From NCBI GenBank assembly GCA_043725085.1, contig JAYSLY010000011.1, forward strand, positions 1 to 45,874: a stretch of 45,874 nt of DNA, given 5' to 3'. How positions within the stretch are numbered: the first letter of the stretch is position 1; every line of letters starts with the position of its first letter. The translations under genes and the position numbers were made by a program. This DNA is from UBA9630 sp043725085. GTDB taxonomy: Bacteria; Patescibacteriota; Minisyncoccia; Moranbacterales; UBA2206. Shown piece after piece: positions 21,543 through 30,874 of this stretch. The notes beneath the pieces were generated by a model. The model was given only the letters and a program-made list of their open reading frames with translations, did no database searches and had not been told where the DNA came from.

Positions 21543-23417
21543 TTACATATCATCTTTCTTTATTTTATACCCGAACAACCTCAATGAATTAAGAATCGGA
21601 AAAAAATCGGTTATGAAATTAAAAGCAGCCGCGCTTTCCGGTCCGATAATTTTTGCAAAGGCTAAAGACAATCCAATAACATTCACTACGCCCCAGATGA
21701 TAAAGTCCTGTCGGGCGATTTTTACCACCAGATTACTCAAATCCATCGTTTCAGGAACTTTCGATAGGTCATCTTTCATCAAAGCCACATCTGCCGCTTC
21801 AATCGCCGTATCAGTCCCGATAACCCCCATGGCTATCCCCACATCTGCAAGCGCCAAAGAAGCCGCATCATTTACTCCGTCCCCAATCATCGCCACCTTA
21901 CCATTTTGTTTTTTCACATATTGCTTCACAAATTTCAATTTGTCCTCCGGCAGCAGATTGGCGTGAAAAGAATCAATGCCCACTTCGTTTGCCACTTTTT
22001 GAGCAACCGCCTCGTTGTCCCCTGTCAGCATAACCACTTTTTCAATGCCGAGTTTTTTCATCTTGTCTATGGCATATTTGGCATCATCCTTTATCTCATC
22101 GCTATATTTAATATATCCGACTAATTTATCATCATAACCTACCAACAAAAGTGAATCACCCTCCTTTTTAATCTGTTCCAATTTCTGCTCATGCTCATTA
22201 GACAGTTTTATCTTTGAAAGTTCCAAGAATTTTTCTCTGCCGCAAACAATCGTCTTGTTTTTATAGACAGCTGTGCTGCCCATTCCTGAAACTTCTTTGA
22301 ACTCTCCGGGTTCTTCATATTTAATGTTTTCTTCTTTGGCATAATTAACAATTGCCTTGGCAACAGGATGTTCGGAAAAGCAATCAGCGATTGACGCCAG
22401 TTTCAAAATTTCCGATTGAGAATAATCACTGACTGAATACACGCCCTCCACTTTCAATTTTCCCTTGGTGATCGTTCCTGTTTTGTCCATTAGAACAGTT
22501 TTAACTTTTTTGAGTCCCTCAAAATATTCGCCGCCTTTAACGATAATTCCTCGTCTGGCAGCGCTGCCAATGGCCGCGGAAAAAGCCATTGGAATTGCCA
22601 CGGCGATATCATCGGCACAAGTCACCAAAAGCACCGCCAAAACCATTTTCAAATCATGGACAAAAAAATAGAGAGCGATTGTTCCAATAATTGTTATGAC
22701 TATATACCAACTGGTAAATCTGTCGGCGACAGTCTTGATTCCGACTTTGTTTTCCAGCGAAGATTCAACTAATTTGATAAGTTTTTCAAAACTGGTGTCT
22801 TTGCCAACTTTTTCAGCTTTGACCACCAAGGAACCGGAAACATTCAAAGTTGAGCTTAAAACTTTATCTCCCTTCTTTTTGCTTACGGGAATAGACTCGC
22901 CAGTCAGAGAAGCTTGATCGATTTCCGCTTGTCCGCTCACTATTATTCCGTCCACCGGGATACGATCGCCCAATTCAATGATAATTAAGTCGCCTGTCCT
23001 GATTTTAGAAATTGATTCCTCAACAACATCATCTCCTTTTTTTACTTTGACTTTTTCTGGTCGGAGCTTCAAAAGACTTTTTATCGCTTTTTGAGAACGC
23101 CTTTCGGTATAAGTGGCAAAAATTCTGGCGGAAGTTAGCATTAAGTTAATAAACACTGCCGATGCCCATTCTTTATTTAATAGAGAGACTGCCAAAGCAA
23201 TACTTGCCAGAAGGTCGACTGATATTTTTTTATTTTTTACCGCCTTATAGGCACTGACCATAACTGGCAAGGTAGCGATGCAAGAAAAGAATGTCAAAAA
23301 GAAGTCATCAAACTTTTCCGGGACAAATTTGGAATAATGCCCAGCAAGGATAATTACCAGCGAAACTAACAGAAAATAATCAAAATTTAATAATTTTATT
23401 TTTTTTCGCATTGCCAT
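21543..23417 (-). CDS. P-type cation-transporting ATPase, P1B-like with unusual CADD motif
   Basis: A 624-residue P-type ATPase. Actuator motif TGES, phosphorylation motif DKTGTITKG (near residue 311), the P1B hallmark SEHP in the nucleotide-binding domain and hinge GDGVNDAASLALADVGIAMG are present. Eight TM helices can be counted: four before the actuator, two around it and two at the end. There is no N-terminal metal-binding domain. The TM6 motif that is CPC, SPC or TPC in known heavy-metal pumps reads TCADDIAVAIP, with the proline lost and two aspartates present. The cation is therefore not predictable. It converges on the plus-strand paralogue gene. Confidence 0.9.
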   Translation of the reverse strand: MAMRKKIKLLNFDYFLLVSLVIILAGHYSKFVPEKFDDFFLTFFSCIATLPVMVSAYKAVKNKKISVDLLASIALAVSLLNKEWASAVFINLMLTSARIFATYTERRSQKAIKSLLKLRPEKVKVKKGDDVVEESISKIRTGDLIIIELGDRIPVDGIIVSGQAEIDQASLTGESIPVSKKKGDKVLSSTLNVSGSLVVKAEKVGKDTSFEKLIKLVESSLENKVGIKTVADRFTSWYIVITIIGTIALYFFVHDLKMVLAVLLVTCADDIAVAIPMAFSAAIGSAARRGIIVKGGEYFEGLKKVKTVLMDKTGTITKGKLKVEGVYSVSDYSQSEILKLASIADCFSEHPVAKAIVNYAKEENIKYEEPGEFKEVSGMGSTAVYKNKTIVCGREKFLELSKIKLSNEHEQKLEQIKKEGDSLLLVGYDDKLVGYIKYSDEIKDDAKYAIDKMKKLGIEKVVMLTGDNEAVAQKVANEVGIDSFHANLLPEDKLKFVKQYVKKQNGKVAMIGDGVNDAASLALADVGIAMGVIGTDTAIEAADVALMKDDLSKVPETMDLSNLVVKIARQDFIIWGVVNVIGLSLAFAKIIGPESAAAFNFITDFFPILNSLRLFGYKIKKDDM

Positions 23418-23459
23418 CAGGACGTCTAATAATAAAAACTACGCCGGTTTCCTTCATCC

Positions 23460-26099
23460 TTATTTCCCACAACACTTCTTCCACTTCTTCCCGCTGCCAC
23501 AAGGACAAGGATCGTTGCGACCGATTTTGTTGTCATTAATAATCGGTTTTTGCTTGGGTGCTTCGCGAACTTCACCGTCTTGGATTTCTCGCGCCGAAGC
23601 AAAAGACTCTGCTTCCTGCGCTCCACTGAAGTTAAGATTTTTTTCCGGCATCACTAAACTTGTCTCCGCGACAGGAGCCGCCGAGACGCGGAAAATCGTA
23701 TGCACAATCGTTGATTTAATATTCTCCATAAGGTAGGAAAACATCGAAAACGCTTCTCGCTTATACTCCACCAACGGATCACGCTGGCCATAGCCGCGAA
23801 GACCGATGCCTTCACGCAAATAATCAATTTCATCGAGGTGGCTCATCCACATCACATCAATTGTTTGGAGCGCGATACTTCTTTCAATTAAGCGCATATT
23901 TGCCTCTCCCACTTCCTTTTCTTTGAGGTTATAGAGTTCCTTTGCGACACCAGCCAAATAATCCGTCGCCTCACCGATTAGTTCAGCCGTATTTCTGTTG
24001 CGATTTTCCACAATTCCTTTCAGCTTAACCTGCACCGCCGGAGAAAGTGCAATCATGCCATGAATATTTTCCGTAATTTTTTCCACCTCCAAATTTCCAT
24101 CTTCCGCCGTCAGACTTCCCGAAACCGCCCTTTCAACTTCTTCACGGATACTATCCATAATTTCCGGCTTAATATTTGTCACTTCCAAAACAGCACGTCT
24201 TTTCTTATAGAGAATCTCGCGTTGCTTATTCATCACATCGTCATAATCCAAAATATGTTTTCGAATGTCAAAATTAAAACCCTCGATTTTTGACTGCGCA
24301 CTTTCAATTGTTTTGGAAATAATTGGATTTTGAATTGGCTGATCTTCCGGAAGACCCAGTTTTGTCATGAGATGTATCAAATTATCTCCGCCAAATCGGC
24401 GCATCAGTTCATCTTCCAAGGAAACAAAAAACTGCGACGCACCAGGATCTCCTTGACGTCCGGCGCGACCTCGCAGTTGATTGTCAATGCGCCGCGCTTC
24501 ATGTCTCTCAGTTCCCAAAATAAACAGCCCGCCAAGCTCACGCGCACCTTCACCAAGTTTAATGTCCGTTCCCCGACCTGCCATATTTGTAGCAATTGTC
24601 ACTGATCCGACATGCCCGGCTTTGGCCACAATTTGCGCTTCACGTTCGTGATTTTTGGCATTCAGCACCTCATGCTCCACGCCGGATTTCAAAAGTAACG
24701 TGCTTAAGTATTCTGATTTTTCCACCGCAATTGTTCCGACCAAAACCGGCTGACCAAGTTTATTCACTTCCTTAATTTTTTCCACAATCGCATTGAACTT
24801 CCCTTTTTCTGATTTATACACCACATCAGGAATGTCTTTACGAATGGTTGAACGATTAGTCGGAATTTCCGTCACATCCATTTCATATACCTTGAAAAAT
24901 TCTTCTGCTGAAGTCGATGCGGTTCCGGTCATCCCGGAGATCTTATTATACATGCGAAAATAATTCTGAAACGTAATCGTTGCCAAAGTCTTGGATTCTT
25001 TTTGCACGCGCACATGTTCCTTGGCCTCAATCGCTTGATGCAATCCCTCGCTGTAGCGTCGTCCGGGCATGAGGCGCCCCGTGAAGTCGTCCACAATAAT
25101 CACCTCGCCGTCTTTCACAACATAGTCGCGATCAAGCTGAAAAATGACTTGCGCTTTCAAAGCTTGCTCGAGATGATGCACATAGGTGATTTTTCCGGCT
25201 TCATAGATGTTTCCCACATTGAGCCATGATTCAATTTTCGCAATCCCGCCTTCCGTAATTGTTACAGATTTAGTTTTTTCTTCAACGGTATAGTCTTCTT
25301 CTTTTTGTAATCTTGGGACAAGCGCGGAAAATTGCTCATACATCTTGGTTGATTCACTGTCTGCGGCAGAAATAATCAGTGGCGTTCTTGCCTCGTCAAT
25401 GAGAATTGAGTCCACCTCATCCACAATCACATAATTCAAATCACGCTGCGCCATTTGATCAAGAGAGGGCACCATGTTGTCGCGCAAATAGTCAAACCCA
25501 AACTCATTATTTGTGCCATAGTTAATGTCCGCGGCATAAGCTTCACGCCGTGAAATTGGCGCAAGGTTTTCCATCTCAACACTCACCTCATCGTCGTCTA
25601 TCACTTTTGGTTCAAAAATATATGACGCGTCATGAATAATACAAGCAGTCGAAATTCCCAAAAAATGCAAAATGCCACCCATCCAATTGCAGTCGCGCTT
25701 GGCCAGATAATCATTCACCGTCACCAAGTGCACTCCTTTGCCGGGAAGAGCGTTGAGATACATTGGCAAAAGCGAGGTATGTGTTTTTCCTTCTCCGGTT
25801 TTCATCTCGGCAATCCTTCCCTGATGCAGGGCAATTCCTCCCATCATTTGCACATCAAACAGTCGCTTTCCGTCAACGCGTTTCACAGTTTCGCGCATAA
25901 CCGCAAAAGTTTCCGGCAAAAGTTCGTCCAATGTTTCACCTTGGGCAATTCTTTTTTTGAACTCTGTGGTTTTTGCCCGCAATTCATCATCAGAAAGTTT
26001 TACCATCTGCTCCTCAAGCGCATTGATTTTCTCCACCAAGGGTTTGAGTTTGGTAATCTCTCTTTCATTCGAACCGAATATTTTTTTTAGAATTGACAT
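23460..26099 (-). CDS. secA: Preprotein translocase ATPase SecA
   Basis: An 879-residue SecA motor. Walker A is MKTGEGKTHTSLLP, the DEAD-like box is VDEVDSILIDEARTPLIIS, and the nucleotide-binding domain 2 contains TNMAGRGTDIKLGEGARELGGLFILGTERHEARRIDNQLRGRAGRQGDPG. The wing/scaffold part (MWMSHLDEIDYLREGIGLRGYGQRDPLVEYKREAF) follows. The C-terminus ends RNDPCPCGSGKKWKKCCGK, the zinc-binding SecB/ribosome-contact tail. It follows tyrS by 14 bases. Normal length and motifs. Confidence 0.98.
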   Translation of the reverse strand: MSILKKIFGSNEREITKLKPLVEKINALEEQMVKLSDDELRAKTTEFKKRIAQGETLDELLPETFAVMRETVKRVDGKRLFDVQMMGGIALHQGRIAEMKTGEGKTHTSLLPMYLNALPGKGVHLVTVNDYLAKRDCNWMGGILHFLGISTACIIHDASYIFEPKVIDDDEVSVEMENLAPISRREAYAADINYGTNNEFGFDYLRDNMVPSLDQMAQRDLNYVIVDEVDSILIDEARTPLIISAADSESTKMYEQFSALVPRLQKEEDYTVEEKTKSVTITEGGIAKIESWLNVGNIYEAGKITYVHHLEQALKAQVIFQLDRDYVVKDGEVIIVDDFTGRLMPGRRYSEGLHQAIEAKEHVRVQKESKTLATITFQNYFRMYNKISGMTGTASTSAEEFFKVYEMDVTEIPTNRSTIRKDIPDVVYKSEKGKFNAIVEKIKEVNKLGQPVLVGTIAVEKSEYLSTLLLKSGVEHEVLNAKNHEREAQIVAKAGHVGSVTIATNMAGRGTDIKLGEGARELGGLFILGTERHEARRIDNQLRGRAGRQGDPGASQFFVSLEDELMRRFGGDNLIHLMTKLGLPEDQPIQNPIISKTIESAQSKIEGFNFDIRKHILDYDDVMNKQREILYKKRRAVLEVTNIKPEIMDSIREEVERAVSGSLTAEDGNLEVEKITENIHGMIALSPAVQVKLKGIVENRNRNTAELIGEATDYLAGVAKELYNLKEKEVGEANMRLIERSIALQTIDVMWMSHLDEIDYLREGIGLRGYGQRDPLVEYKREAFSMFSYLMENIKSTIVHTIFRVSAAPVAETSLVMPEKNLNFSGAQEAESFASAREIQDGEVREAPKQKPIINDNKIGRNDPCPCGSGKKWKKCCGK

Positions 26100-26113
26100 A
26101 GTTAATTTTTCGT

Positions 26114-27328
26114 TTAAATAAGGTTTATCTTTCGAAACTCTCTTTTTCCGACTTTCAAAATTTTTTCATTAAAACTTTTATCCATTTTTAGTTGCCAATC
26201 AGACACCGTTTTATTATCCGCTTTTATCCCTCCTTGGTCAATTTTTCTGCGCGCATCAGCTTTGCTCGTCGCCAATTTGTTTTTCACCAAAACATCGATC
26301 AATAGATCTCCCATTTTTACATCAATAATTCCAACTACGTCAGGTATTTCCTTTTTTTGTATCGTTCTTATGAAATAATCCTGAGCATTATTTGCTTTGA
26401 CCTCACTATGATTAAGACTAACCATCTCCCAAGCCAATTTCATTTTTAAATCTCGAGGGTTTTTCGTTTTATCCGACAAATCAACCTTTATCTTATTAAG
26501 TTTTACCAAGGGAATTTTCGTACAAAGCTCGAAAGCATTTGCAATAATTTCATCCGGCCAAGACATCACACTTCCATACATATCCTCCGGTGATTGATTA
26601 AGGAATACCGCATTGCCTGTGGTTTTCCCCATCTTATTGCCATTGTCATCTGCCAAAAGCTTGAGTGTCATAACGAATTTTTCCTTATTATTGAGTACCT
26701 TTTGCAAATCACGGCCACATAACATATTAAACATCTGGTCATTTCCTCCGACTTCAAGATCAACATCCATTGCAACACTGTCATAGCCCTGAGTCAATGG
26801 ATAGAGAAATTCATGCAAATAAATCGGCAAGCTGTCTTCTAATCTTTTTTGAAACATATCACGCTGAATCATCTGCTGAACAGTAAAATTCGAAGCCAGC
26901 TCGATAATCTCCTTGAAAGCAAGCTTATCATTCCACTTGCTATTATACATTACCTTGGCTGGATTTTCTCCATTGAATTTAAGATAACCACTGGCCTGCT
27001 TCTTATAGTCCTTGGCATTAAGCAACACTTCTTCTCGAGTAAGTTTTTTTCTGGTCGTTAGCTTATCTGGATCGCCAATCATGCCGGTAAAGTCTCCAAT
27101 AAGAAAAATAACCTCATGCCCCAGGGCTTGAAATTGTGAAAGCTTATTGATGGTAATTGCGTTACCAATATGCAATGCGGTAGCGCTGGGATCATAACCA
27201 CAATAAAGCCTGATTCGCTCTCCGCTTAGTAACTTTTTTCTGAGCGACTCTCGATCAGGAAAAATCCGCTCCACTCCTCGGTCAAGAAGTTCATCAATTA
27301 GTTTTTTGTCTTTCAATACTTTTGGCAT
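26114..27328 (-). CDS. tyrS: Tyrosyl-tRNA synthetase
   Basis: A 404-residue class I TyrRS. The HIGH motif appears as LHIGN within GYDPSATALHIGNAI, and the KMSKS loop as KMGKTTGNAV. The tyrosine/tRNA-binding portion LTQGYDSVAMDVDLEVGGNDQMFNMLCGRDLQ is typical. A C-terminal S4-like RNA-binding domain (LLIDVLVKNKLATSKADARRKIDQGGIKADNK) ends the protein. The length and KMGKT variant fit the TyrZ-type branch, not the E. coli type. It precedes secA and follows the alaS terminator. Confidence 0.95.
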   Translation of the reverse strand: MPKVLKDKKLIDELLDRGVERIFPDRESLRKKLLSGERIRLYCGYDPSATALHIGNAITINKLSQFQALGHEVIFLIGDFTGMIGDPDKLTTRKKLTREEVLLNAKDYKKQASGYLKFNGENPAKVMYNSKWNDKLAFKEIIELASNFTVQQMIQRDMFQKRLEDSLPIYLHEFLYPLTQGYDSVAMDVDLEVGGNDQMFNMLCGRDLQKVLNNKEKFVMTLKLLADDNGNKMGKTTGNAVFLNQSPEDMYGSVMSWPDEIIANAFELCTKIPLVKLNKIKVDLSDKTKNPRDLKMKLAWEMVSLNHSEVKANNAQDYFIRTIQKKEIPDVVGIIDVKMGDLLIDVLVKNKLATSKADARRKIDQGGIKADNKTVSDWQLKMDKSFNEKILKVGKREFRKINLI

Positions 27329-27394
27329 AAAATTGCTCTAACACAAATTAGCTTACCAACTAAATTTAGCACTAAAACAAGCTGATTGCAAGAA

Positions 27395-27428
27395 AAAACA
27401 GGGCGCTTTTCCTTATTTGCCCTGTTTT
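27395..27428 (-). terminator. Terminator after alaS
   Basis: AAAACAGGGC (27395-27404) and GCCCTGTTTT (27419-27428) form a perfect ten-pair stem with a 14-base loop; on the minus strand TTTTTTCTTG follows. It lies about 20 bases past the alaS stop and closes the long operon that begins at 35218. Confidence 0.8.
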
Positions 27429-27448
27429 CTGTTCACTACCTCCTGTCT

Positions 27449-29272
27449 TTATTTCACCACCGCTTTGATCCTTCTCACTCCCGATGAAGAACTTTCTTCT
27501 TTTTGAATTCTAAATTTGCCGCTGATTTCAGCTGTGTTTTTGATGTGCGGCCCGCCGCAAATCTCGCGGGAATATTCTCCGATGTAATAGACTTTGACTC
27601 GATCGCCATATTTATGCCCAAACTCGCCTTCTGCGCCAGCATTCTTTGCTTCATCAAGCGTCATTTCTTCCATCACCACTTCCGTTCTTGACTCGATCGC
27701 CTTGTTCACAAAATCCTCCACAGCTTTTTTTTGCTCATCCGTCATTTTGTCCGGATGCGAAAAATCAAAACGAACCCGTTCACCATTGATGTTCGAGCCT
27801 TTTTGATGCACATTTTCGCCAAGAACTTTTCTCAGTCCAGCAAGCATTAAATGCGCGACAGTGTGAAGCTCTGTTGTTTTTTCTTTTGTATCCGAAAGTC
27901 CACCCTTGAACATTCCGGCTGAGGCGGTGCGAGATAAATCTTGATGTTTTTTTAATCTTTCATCAAACTTGTTTTTTAATTTAACCTCATCGATATTTAT
28001 ACCTTTATTTTTCAACTCTTCAAATACTAATTCCAGAGGAAATCCATATGTTTGATATAAATCAAAGATTGTATCCACAATATCATCGTTAGGATATATC
28101 GGAGCTACCCAATCTCCCTTTATCCAAAAATTTCCCTCCTTATTTTCCAATAGCTTACCAAATCTAGCAATACCGCTTTCTAGTGTTCTTCTAAACTTAC
28201 TTTCTTCATCTTCTAGTACACTAGATATCTTACTTTGCAATATTTCAGGATAAACTTCTTTGTAAATTTCCTGCACAATCTCTGCAATCTTAATCGTGAA
28301 ATTATTATTGATTCCTAAAATATGCCCCTGACGAATTGCACGGCGAATGAGACGGCGCAAAATATAGCCTCTTTCGGTATTAGACGGTTCAACGCCATCA
28401 GCAATAATAAAAACGCTGGCCTTGATATGATCAGAAATAATCCGCATGGCTCTTTTTATGCCATCACTTTCGTCATATTTCTTTCCGGACAATTCCTCAA
28501 TTTTCTCGATTATCGGCCAAAAAAGTTCTGTGCGATAGTTGTCAGAAAATCCATTCAACGCCGCCAAAACTCTCTCTAGCCCCATGCCCGTGTCAACATT
28601 TTGCGCGGCTAGTTTTTCATATTCTCCCTTGTCGTTTTTATTAAATTCCATAAAAACATCGTTCCAGATTTCTACCCATAAATCGTTGTCGTCATTAAAA
28701 CTCTCCGGAACTTTGTCAATGCCCCCTACCCAATAGAACATTTCGCTATCCGGTCCACACGGACCAGTCACTCCCGCCGGCCCCCACCAATTATTTTTCT
28801 TGGGCAACTTAGCAATTTTTTTCTCCGGCATTCCAAGTGAGAGCCAAATATTGTGCGCTTCCTCATCAAAAGACGCATCAGTATCTCCTTCGAATACTGA
28901 CGAGGCTAGTCTTTTCTTCTCCAATCCCAACCACTCAGGTGAAGTCAGAAATTCCCAACTCCACGTAATCGCTTCTTTTTTGAAATAATCACCAAGTGAC
29001 CAATTCCCGAGCATCTCAAAAAAAGTATGATGCGTTGTGTCACCAACTTCATCAATATCTCCCGTTCGGATACACTTTTGCGCGTCCACCAGTCTTTTCC
29101 CGAGCGGATGCTTTTCGCCCATCAAATACGGCACAAGTGGATGCATTCCGGAATTGATAAACAGCGTCGTTGGATCATTTTCCGGAACGAGTGGCGCAGA
29201 AGGAATAACAGCATGATCTTTGCTCTTGAAAAAATCCACATATTTTTGACGCAACTCCTTGGCAGTAATCAT
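27449..29272 (-). CDS. alaS: Alanyl-tRNA synthetase, short form lacking C-Ala
   Basis: A class II AlaRS of about 607 residues from the ATG at 29270-29272 (MITAKELRQKYVDFFKSKDH), the normal family start; a longer frame to 29341 overlaps the upstream gene. The catalytic core (NSGMHPLVPYLMGEKHP, TFFEMLGNWSLGDYFKKEAI, DTGMGLERVLAALNG, RRLIRRAIRQGH) and the editing domain zinc site (HTVAHLM and CGGPH) are intact. The protein ends right after the editing domain (SSSSGVRRIKAVVK), so the C-Ala dimerisation/tRNA-elbow domain of ordinary 870-residue enzymes is absent. Editing should still work, but tRNA positioning must differ. Confidence 0.96.
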   Translation of the reverse strand: MITAKELRQKYVDFFKSKDHAVIPSAPLVPENDPTTLFINSGMHPLVPYLMGEKHPLGKRLVDAQKCIRTGDIDEVGDTTHHTFFEMLGNWSLGDYFKKEAITWSWEFLTSPEWLGLEKKRLASSVFEGDTDASFDEEAHNIWLSLGMPEKKIAKLPKKNNWWGPAGVTGPCGPDSEMFYWVGGIDKVPESFNDDNDLWVEIWNDVFMEFNKNDKGEYEKLAAQNVDTGMGLERVLAALNGFSDNYRTELFWPIIEKIEELSGKKYDESDGIKRAMRIISDHIKASVFIIADGVEPSNTERGYILRRLIRRAIRQGHILGINNNFTIKIAEIVQEIYKEVYPEILQSKISSVLEDEESKFRRTLESGIARFGKLLENKEGNFWIKGDWVAPIYPNDDIVDTIFDLYQTYGFPLELVFEELKNKGINIDEVKLKNKFDERLKKHQDLSRTASAGMFKGGLSDTKEKTTELHTVAHLMLAGLRKVLGENVHQKGSNINGERVRFDFSHPDKMTDEQKKAVEDFVNKAIESRTEVVMEEMTLDEAKNAGAEGEFGHKYGDRVKVYYIGEYSREICGGPHIKNTAEISGKFRIQKEESSSSGVRRIKAVVK

Positions 29273-29337
29273 AAATTTGACATTAAAAAAACTTAAATTC
29301 AACCTACATTGAATTGTATAATGCTTTAGTTGAGCAG

Positions 29338-29628
29338 TCAAAGCGCATTTAATTTCTTCTTGAATTGCCTCGCCTCCTCCTCCTTGGAAGCAATTTCTCG
29401 CACCACAATATCATAGCGTTTTTTCTTGCTATCTAATTCAAGCCTGATTCGCTCACCATCCTGTCTAAGTTTTCGAGTTTCCGCGTCTAATAGATTCTTT
29501 TCATTAGTCAATTTTCGCACATCAGAGTCTAAAATCAAAAGCTCCATCTGCAGCCGCCTTTTCTGACTTTCCTTTGCCGCGTCATCACCACCGCCGTGAC
29601 TGCTACCCGAAGAATTTCCCATGTACAT
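29338..29628 (-). CDS. Coiled-coil protein of unknown function
   Basis: About 96 residues from the ATG at 29626-29628 (MYMGNSSGSSHGGGDDA); a longer frame to 29691 overlaps mnmA and is less likely. After a glycine/serine-rich start the remainder, from residue 20 to the end, is a single long charged helix with heptad-like leucines (LQMELLILDSDVRKLTNEKNLLDAETRKL...). It is wedged between mnmA and alaS in one operon. No family is recognised; such helices often act as structural or scaffold proteins. Confidence 0.55.
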   Translation of the reverse strand: MYMGNSSGSSHGGGDDAAKESQKRRLQMELLILDSDVRKLTNEKNLLDAETRKLRQDGERIRLELDSKKKRYDIVVREIASKEEEARQFKKKLNAL

Positions 29629-29648
29629 AGATTTGAATCTTTTAATTT

Positions 29649-30725
29649 TTAAAAAATACACACTATCACACCCCCACCCAAGACTTCGCAATCCTTGCCA
29701 TAGAAAACGACGGACTGTCCGGGAGAAATTGCTTTTTGTGGAATACTAAACTCCACTTGGCAAGTTTTTTCGTCTTTTCCTGCCGTAAGCATAGCACAAA
29801 CAAGCGGATTATGATAGCGCGTCCTTGCTAAAGTAGACAATGGAAATTTTGGCGCAAAACCACTTACCCATACGACGTCCTTCAACTCAATAATTTTTTG
29901 TACCAGCATCGGATGACTCGGTTTGTTAGTAACCGTCAGCACATTCTTTTTCATATCCTTGGAAACGACAAAATAGGGTCCGGCTCCGCCAATTTCAATC
30001 CCCTTTCTTTGCCCAATCGTGTAGAGAGGCAGGCCTCGGTGTTCGCCAAGAACTTTTCCTTCCGCATCAACAATTTTCCCTTTTTTTAATTCTATTGCTT
30101 TTTTCAAAAATTTTTCCAAATCATTGTTCGCCATAAAGCAGACGTCTTGTGATTCGGTTTTATCAAAAACAGGTAATTTGAACTTTTCCGCCAATTTTCT
30201 CACCTCAACTTTTTCATACCCGCCAAGCGGAAAAATAATTTTCGCCAATTGTTCTTGTTTTAAGCGATACAAAAAATAACTTTGATCTTTATTTTTATCC
30301 TTTGCTTCCAGTAATTCATACTCCACCTGTTTCATGTTGCATGTTTCATGTTTCATTACTCGGGCATAGTGTCCCGTCGCTACCAGATTAATCTTCATTT
30401 TTTTGGCTACTTCCAGGAGTAATTTAAATTTCATTTTTTCATTACAAAAGATGCAAGGATTAGGAGTTTTTCCGCTCGAATATTCGCGAAGAAAATATTT
30501 TACCACTACGTTCTTGAAATCCTCCCGCGCATCAACAACCATAAGCGGAACATTTAAAATACCACAAACATTTTTTGCATCTTCCAGCGACTTATCAGTT
30601 TTTCCCTCTTCATCCCAAAAACGCAAAAAGACTGCGCTAACCACGTAGCCTTTATTTTTTAATAACGCGCAAGAAACAGATGAGTCCACTCCTCCGGATA
30701 TCCCGATTAAAACCGCCTTACGCAT
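29649..30725 (-). CDS. mnmA: tRNA-specific 2-thiouridylase MnmA
   Basis: A 358-residue enzyme that thiolates U34 of Glu, Gln and Lys tRNAs. The PP-loop SGGVDSSVS, the catalytic cysteine in TPNPCIFCNEKMKF, and the second cysteine in SQDVCFM are present, as are ATGHYAR, NKDQSYFLYRL and the C-terminal beta barrel (PSHPMLVQKIIELKDVVW). A segment MKHETCNMKQ between ATGHYAR and LLEAKD is encoded by a CATG repeat and appears inserted in a variable loop. It begins three bases after a small membrane protein gene. Confidence 0.96.
   Translation of the reverse strand: MRKAVLIGISGGVDSSVSCALLKNKGYVVSAVFLRFWDEEGKTDKSLEDAKNVCGILNVPLMVVDAREDFKNVVVKYFLREYSSGKTPNPCIFCNEKMKFKLLLEVAKKMKINLVATGHYARVMKHETCNMKQVEYELLEAKDKNKDQSYFLYRLKQEQLAKIIFPLGGYEKVEVRKLAEKFKLPVFDKTESQDVCFMANNDLEKFLKKAIELKKGKIVDAEGKVLGEHRGLPLYTIGQRKGIEIGGAGPYFVVSKDMKKNVLTVTNKPSHPMLVQKIIELKDVVWVSGFAPKFPLSTLARTRYHNPLVCAMLTAGKDEKTCQVEFSIPQKAISPGQSVVFYGKDCEVLGGGVIVCIF
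30327..30356. repeat. CATG repeat in the mnmA frame
   Basis: On the coding strand the stretch reads ATGAAACATGAAACATGCAA followed by CATGAAACAG, giving MKHETCNMKQ. The core closely matches the intergenic repeat at 12367-12390. It occupies a loop just after the ATGHYAR motif of MnmA, where family members vary in length. Confidence 0.55.
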
Positions 30726-30727
30726 AT

Positions 30728-30874
30728 TTATTTCAAGAGATTACCTGTTGGATTAAAAATTTTTGATTTTGGAGCAACCTTGACAATATCTGCCCCAATT
30801 GAAAAAGAAAACCAAGCTACTAGAAAACAGGCAACCAATAAAAATAAGATTGCTAACGCTTTTTGATTATTCAT
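30728..30874 (-). CDS. 48-residue single-pass membrane protein
   Basis: Read directly from the sequence: MNNQKALAILFLLVACFLVA starts a protein with one TM helix (about 6-28) and a short tail ending NPTGNLLK. Its ATG overlaps the end of the TraD-like ATPase gene by eight bases and its stop lies two bases before the mnmA start, both signs of translational coupling. The N-terminal basic residue and hydrophobic helix suggest an inner-membrane protein with an outward tail. I do not recognise it; proximity suggests a part in the same membrane machine as the ATPase. Confidence 0.65.
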   Translation of the reverse strand: MNNQKALAILFLLVACFLVAWFSFSIGADIVKVAPKSKIFNPTGNLLK

